A stretch of DNA of 64,000 nucleotides from assembly GCF_900099785.1 (NCBI RefSeq), contig NZ_FNDS01000006.1, positions 182,057 through 246,056 of the forward strand. Direction: 5' to 3'. Shown piece by piece: positions 62,089 through 64,000 of the stretch. How positions within the stretch are numbered: position 1 is the first letter of the stretch; the number at the start of each line of letters is the position of its first letter. Made by a program: the position numbers and the translations under genes. The notes under the pieces were generated by a model that worked only from the letters and a program-made list of their open reading frames with translations, made no database searches and was not told where the DNA came from. This stretch comes from Pseudomonas panipatensis. GTDB taxonomy: Bacteria; Pseudomonadota; Gammaproteobacteria; Pseudomonadales; Pseudomonadaceae.

Positions 62089-62859
62089 GTGGACAAGACC
62101 GTGATTCACCCGCGCGACCTGATCGCCGGCCTGCAGAAGGGCCTGGCGCTGATGCAGTTGTTCAGCGCCGAGCAACCGCGCCTGAGCGTGCCCGAGGCGG
62201 CGCGGCTCTCCGGGCTGACGCCGAGCGCGGCGCGGCGCTTCCTGCTGACCCTGGTGCACGAGGGCTTCGCCGAGACCGACAACCGCCACTACTGGCTGAC
62301 CCCCAAGGCCTTGCGCATCGGCCAGGCCTACGTCGATTCGGCGCAGTTGCCGCGCATGCTGCGGCCGATCGTCGAGCAGGTGGCGCGGCAGACCCAGGAG
62401 CATGTGTCGGTCGGCACCCGCGACGGCGACGAGATCATCCATGTGGTGCGCAGCCGCTACAGCCACATCGCCTCGCTGTCGATCCGCCCCGGCTCGCGGG
62501 TGCCGATGTACTGCACCGCCAGCGGCCGGCTGTGGCTGGCGAGCCTGGAGGCGGCGGACCTGCAGGCATACTTCCAGCGCAATCCGCCGCGCGCGCTGAC
62601 GCCCTATACGCAGACCGACATCGCTGCGCTGACGGCGGAAATCGCCCGGGTCGCGGCCCAGGGCTACAGCCTGGTCGATCAGGAGTACGAGATCGGCATG
62701 CGCGTGCTCGGCGTGCCGCTGTGCGATCGCGGTGGCCGGCTCAAGGCGACCCTGGCGATCACCACCCACGCCTCGCGGCTGAACCAGGACGAGTTGCGCC
62801 AGCGCTACCTGGCGCCGCTGTATGAGGCGCAGGCCTTGCTGCGGCCGGTGCTGGATTGA
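62089..62859 (+). CDS. IclR-family regulator, PcaR/PcaU/PobR-like
   Basis: 256 residues from a GTG with GGAG 7 bases upstream. HPRDLIAGLQKGLALMQLF and LSVPEAARLSGLTPSAARRF (helix-turn-helix) resemble the PcaR/PcaU/PobR branch of IclR regulators, which respond to protocatechuate-pathway compounds. The effector domain follows (VSVGTRDGDEIIHVVRSRYS, VPMYCTASGRLWLASL). It is divergent from the AroE-like operon across a spacer holding its likely operator. Confidence 0.9.
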   Translation: MDKTVIHPRDLIAGLQKGLALMQLFSAEQPRLSVPEAARLSGLTPSAARRFLLTLVHEGFAETDNRHYWLTPKALRIGQAYVDSAQLPRMLRPIVEQVARQTQEHVSVGTRDGDEIIHVVRSRYSHIASLSIRPGSRVPMYCTASGRLWLASLEAADLQAYFQRNPPRALTPYTQTDIAALTAEIARVAAQGYSLVDQEYEIGMRVLGVPLCDRGGRLKATLAITTHASRLNQDELRQRYLAPLYEAQALLRPVLD

Positions 62860-62958
62860 TGCCTTTGCGTGCGCTGATCGCCCGCCACGGCCCGCCGCCT
62901 GGCGCGCCCACGGCATAATGCGCAGCCTTGCGCCCAGCGACTTCCGACGAGCCCCCGC

Positions 62959-63702
62959 ATGACCCTCGACTTCTTCCTGGTGGCCATTCCCGCCGTGCTG
63001 CTCACCGGCGTTTCCAAGGGCGGCTTCGGCGGCGCCCTGGGCGGCATCGCCGTGCCGCTGATGGCCCTGGCGATGCCGCCGACCCAGGCCGCCGCGCTGA
63101 TGCTGCCGATCCTCTGCATGGCCGACATCACCGGGCTGCGGCGTTTCTACGGCAAGTGGGATGTGCGCAACCTGAAGATCATGCTGCCCGGCGCCTTGCT
63201 CGGCGTGCTTGCCGGCAGCCTCAGCTTCGGCCTGCTCAGCGAGCGCTTCATCGCCCTGCTGATCGGCGCCATCGCCATCGTCTTCGTCCTGCTCAATGGT
63301 CTTACCGCGCGCGCCGCCGCACACCCGGCGCCGGCCGCGGCGGGCAAGGGCGTGGTGCTCTCCGCGATCGCCGGCTTCACCAGCTTCGTCGCCCATGCCG
63401 GCGGCCCGCCGATCATGATGTACCTGCTGCCGCAGCAGATGGAGAAGGTGCGCTACATCGCCACAGTGAACCTGTTCTTCCTGCTCACCAACGCCATCAA
63501 GCTGCTGCCCTATGCGCTGCTCGGACAGTTCTCCCTGGCCAGCCTGGGCACCAGCCTGCTGCTGGCGCCGGTGGTGGTGCTCGGGGTGTTCCTCGGCATC
63601 TGGCTGCAGGACAAGGTCAACCACCTGTGGTTCTACCGCATCGCCCGCCTGGGGCTGCTGGCCACCGGGGTGCAGTTGCTGCTGGAGAATTGGCGCGGCT
63701 GA
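62959..63702 (+). CDS. TauE/SafE-family membrane transporter
   Basis: 247 residues, about eight hydrophobic segments, with the family starts VLLTGVSKGGFGGALGGIAV and AIAGFTSFVAHAGGPPIMMY. Members export sulfite, organosulfonates or small organic acids. It has its own 99-bp spacer after the IclR gene and ends in a terminator. Its link to the hydroaromatic pathway is positional only. Confidence 0.87.
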   Translation: MTLDFFLVAIPAVLLTGVSKGGFGGALGGIAVPLMALAMPPTQAAALMLPILCMADITGLRRFYGKWDVRNLKIMLPGALLGVLAGSLSFGLLSERFIALLIGAIAIVFVLLNGLTARAAAHPAPAAAGKGVVLSAIAGFTSFVAHAGGPPIMMYLLPQQMEKVRYIATVNLFFLLTNAIKLLPYALLGQFSLASLGTSLLLAPVVVLGVFLGIWLQDKVNHLWFYRIARLGLLATGVQLLLENWRG

Positions 63703-63705
63703 ATG

Positions 63706-63738
63706 AAAAAGCCCCGGCGCGGTCGCTCCGGGGCTTTT
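63706..63738. terminator. bidirectional rho-independent terminator
   Basis: AAAAAGCCCCGG, a 10-base loop, then CCGGGGCTTTT. It separates the convergent TauE-like gene and the AroE-like gene at the window edge. Confidence 0.85.
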
Positions 63739-63769
63739 GCCAGGGGGGCCGGCGGTTCGCCGGCGCGGG

Positions 63770-64000
63770 TCAGTTGCCCATGCCGAGGAAATGCGCCTGC
63801 ATGCGCTCGGCGTCGGCCGGCTGGCCGCTGAACAGTTCGAACGCCTTGACCGCCTGGAACACCGCCATGGTGCCGCCGTCGAGGGTGCGGCAGCCGAGGG
63901 CGCGGGCATGCCGCAGCAGTTCGGTTTCCAGTGGGAAGTAGATGATCTCGGCGATCCACAGCTCGGCGCGCAGCAGTTCCACCGGCAGCGGCGTGCCGGG
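63770..64000 (-). CDS. shikimate dehydrogenase family protein (C-terminal part, cut by window)
   Basis: Only the last about 76 residues are inside the window; the gene continues beyond base 64000. IAEIIYFPLETELLRHARAL and GGTMAVFQAVKAFELFSGQP are the characteristic C-terminal NAD(P)-domain and helical end of AroE/QuiB-type dehydrogenases. It is a second member of this family within 3 kb of the first, which supports hydroaromatic catabolism. Confidence 0.85.
   Translation of the reverse strand, partial: PGTPLPVELLRAELWIAEIIYFPLETELLRHARALGCRTLDGGTMAVFQAVKAFELFSGQPADAERMQAHFLGMGN

Overview
The window is about 64 kb of GC-rich DNA with the gene content and codon use of a Pseudomonas of the P. 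aeruginosa/P. nitroreducens/P. citronellolis kind. This is judged from family content and from remembered gene order (the first 27 kb resembles the P. aeruginosa PA2555-PA2536 neighbourhood), not from a database search. One stretch, about 48.08-52.5 kb, is clearly AT-rich and looks acquired.

Layout. (1) 0.2-7.4 kb: fatty or branched acyl-CoA catabolism (acyl-CoA synthetase, SDR, thiolase, acyl-CoA dehydrogenase) with a divergent LysR regulator and a second acyl-CoA dehydrogenase. (2) 7.5-14.1 kb: a TerC membrane protein, a phosphate-binding-protein/OmpA fusion, and a divergent BvgS-type hybrid kinase. (3) 14.1-27.3 kb: xthA, a GNAT acetyltransferase, then tamA-tamB directly followed by a six-gene lipid cluster related to E. 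coli ynbABCD (CDP-alcohol phosphatidyltransferase, hydrolase-methyltransferase fusion, PAP2-dual-specificity phosphatase fusion, small membrane protein, PlsC acyltransferase, CdsA paralogue). (4) 27.4-40.0 kb: an Mg2+ P-type ATPase, a chemoreceptor with a possible sigma-54 promoter, a periplasmic binding protein, an AaeXAB-like aromatic acid efflux operon, several small genes, and a solitary PilU-like ATPase. (5) 40.0-45.6 kb and 52.6-64 kb: a hydroaromatic (quinate/shikimate type) uptake and catabolism regulon. It has an OprD porin, two IclR regulators, a Gfo/Idh/MocA dehydrogenase, TIM-barrel enzymes including quiC, MFS and DMT transporters, two shikimate-dehydrogenase-like genes, two KstD-like flavoproteins, a NIPSNAP protein, a TetR regulator and a TauE exporter.

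The most interesting part is 46.1-52.5 kb, between the two halves of that regulon. An 874-residue protein has a GC-rich front part (M23-like fold, SH3-like repeats, EF-hand) and an AT-rich GH19 lysozyme tip. The tip begins at a near-identical 30-bp sequence that recurs twice downstream, at the start of a second broken GH19 cassette and of a short remnant. A remnant of one more GH19 tip lies between them. Small genes, mostly for exported proteins, sit between the fragments, and the first has the Asp-rich loop of XAC2610-type lysozyme inhibitors. I read this as a polymorphic peptidoglycan-hydrolase effector locus with displaced tips and a bank of immunity genes.

The two halves of the catabolic regulon share a 15-bp inverted repeat (GTTCGCTGATCGAAC) upstream of the oprD/iclR pair and of quiC. 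A different IclR-type site (TGCGATAATCGCA) lies between the second iclR and its divergent dehydrogenase operon. This suggests two related IclR circuits feeding 3-dehydroshikimate to protocatechuate.
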